This document shows positions 63,006-64,000 of a stretch of DNA of 64,000 bases, piece by piece. The position numbers and the translations under genes are program-made. Location: the NCBI GenBank assembly GCA_039090855.1, contig CM077006.1, forward strand, positions 48,307,336 through 48,371,335, written 5' to 3'. Each line of letters opens with the position of its first letter. Position 1 is the stretch's first letter. Source of the DNA: Macrothele yani (lineage: Eukaryota; Arthropoda; Arachnida; Araneae; Macrothelidae). Below the pieces are notes generated by a model that was given only the letters and a program-made list of their open reading frames with translations, made no database searches and had not been told where the DNA came from.

Positions 63006-63197
63006 TTTTGGCCTCTTACCTGTTACCTATATATACATACTTGGATGGACGGTCTAATTTTACCATCTGAAGATGGGCGTATAGTAATGCCCGAAAAGCC
63101 TAATGTGTGTCAATGCTTTTAATAAAGGTTTAACTTTCAATGTAGTTTTAACTTATTTTATCGTGCAACTAGACGGAAGTCGTTAATACTAATACTA

Positions 63198-63620
63198 AGT
63201 TTTAGAAGTAGATATATCGGGAAAAACGCAATTAACTTTAACGCCCCTAGGGGAAAATTTATGCGAAACTTGAAAAGGTGACTATCTCTAAAATAGTCTT
63301 CGACATAAATAGAATCGAAAGGTAAAAGAATTTTTTTAATCAGGTATTTGAAAGCAAATATTTGGAATAAAACGTATTTTGAATTCGATATCATCTGCAT
63401 TTACGCCCTCTAGCGGCGAAATTGTACATCGTAAAAAAAAAAAAAAAAAAAACGAAAGGAAAGATCATTCGCTTATTTTAAGCTTCCCAGTGCAAAAATA
63501 ATTTTTCAAATCGGAATAATAGCTCCAGAGATATGGTGTCCACAGACGGACGGATGGACAAACCAATAACATATTCACGATCTTTTTTTACAAAATACAT
63601 GCCAAAAATAGGCTATGGCA
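63198..63620. repeat. degenerate array Z, block 3
   Basis: agttttagaagtagatatat at 63198 continues the array cut at 57857. Includes ccctctagcggcgaaattg (63402) and a 20-base A run (about 63433-63452). Ends with the same gatatggtgtccacagacgg sequence as 45930. Confidence 0.85.
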
Positions 63621-63636
63621 GTCGACGTCCCAGGGG

Positions 63637-64000
63637 CGTACTGATAGCCCCCCCCTCCCCGCATTAGGGAGGGAGAGGGTGACTCACGGCTAAGAGGGCC
63701 CCTGGCCAAATTCATCAAAAAAGGTTTTGCAAAATTTTATGCAGAAACATAATTTGGAATTTAGTGAATAAATAGCCATGAGTTTTTAACTGCAGCTCTG
63801 AATGGGATATAAAAAAGAAAGACAGATTTTGGTAATTTTCTGTTTCAATTAGGTAAGTCAAATATTTAAAAATAATTTTCGCGGTTTTAGTTTATGAATA
63901 CTGGCCGTGGGGAAAGCAACTGCTGTTCCGGGTGGCTTGAGGCTCCTTTGTGTAGCCAGTGTAATGCTCTCTTCACACGAATATAGATATTATACTACAG
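63637..64000. repeat. dispersed repeat Y, copy 2, and unassigned tail
   Basis: 63637-63755 resembles 7676-7790. The rest to the window end is AT-rich with no recognisable feature. Confidence 0.55.

Larger units (their letters stand above)
61595..63197 (+). mobile_element. Penelope-like element, right arm of head-to-head pair
   Basis: Plus-strand, 5'-truncated copy facing away from the left arm. Both arms end at the same sequence (ggaagtcgttaatactaata complement at 57858, direct at 63177-63197), and array Z flanks both outer ends. Proteins from the arms differ at only a few positions. Confidence 0.93.

Noticed and set aside
57858..63197. LTR retrotransposon
   Set aside because: The repeats are inverted, not direct, and the reverse transcriptase and GIY-YIG motifs are of Penelope type; no integrase or protease is present.
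1..64000. CRISPR array in either satellite
   Set aside because: The repeats are contiguous with no unique spacers, and the genome is eukaryotic.

Overview
This window is repetitive, non-coding DNA from an animal nuclear genome, most likely an arthropod. The mix of mariner and Tc1-like DNA transposons, Penelope-like retroelements with GIY-YIG endonucleases, an RTE-type LINE, a Jockey-type LINE, a Helentron-like remnant and tRNA-derived SINEs is typical of insects and chelicerates. I cannot name the species. I found no convincing host gene, rRNA or functional tRNA. Nothing looks bacterial: there are no operons or ribosome-binding sites.

Only two long open reading frames look intact. One is a 986-residue RTE endonuclease/reverse transcriptase (18436-21396). 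The other is a 340-residue Tc1-like transposase on the minus strand (27425-28447), inside an element with perfect terminal repeats and a TA target duplication. Almost every other protein signal is a decayed transposase or reverse transcriptase.

Layout. 1-1862: a 77-bp satellite with an 11-monomer higher-order period. 1863-10018: a mariner fragment, two copies of a Tc1-like family in opposite orientation, a Jockey-type LINE 3' end and a Penelope-like element. 10360-12150: a 72-bp satellite open on both strands. 12259-15330: a mariner with an inverted copy of its own 3' end, then a DD36E Tc1-like element nested in an older repeat. 15331-18212: AT-rich DNA. 18213-21437: the intact RTE. 21436-25480: a DUF4817-type transposon remnant, a Helentron-like remnant and a Tc1-like element with an internal tandem amplification. 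25640-37684: a dense field of Tc1/mariner elements, including the intact copy nested in an older relative. 37780-43330: SINEs and a mariner holding a TTAA-inserted element that itself holds a pogo-like element. 43730-57857: degenerate array blocks, another mariner, a fold-back element split by a truncated RTE, MITE-like elements, more SINEs and a composite Tc1-like element. 57858-63197: two Penelope-like copies head to head, split by a Tc1-like insertion. 63198-64000: the resumed array and unassigned sequence.

The genes do not form a pathway. What the window records is a nested history of insertions, which allows relative dating. Autonomous-looking units (the RTE, the 27263 Tc1) sit among relics and non-autonomous passengers (SINEs, MITEs).
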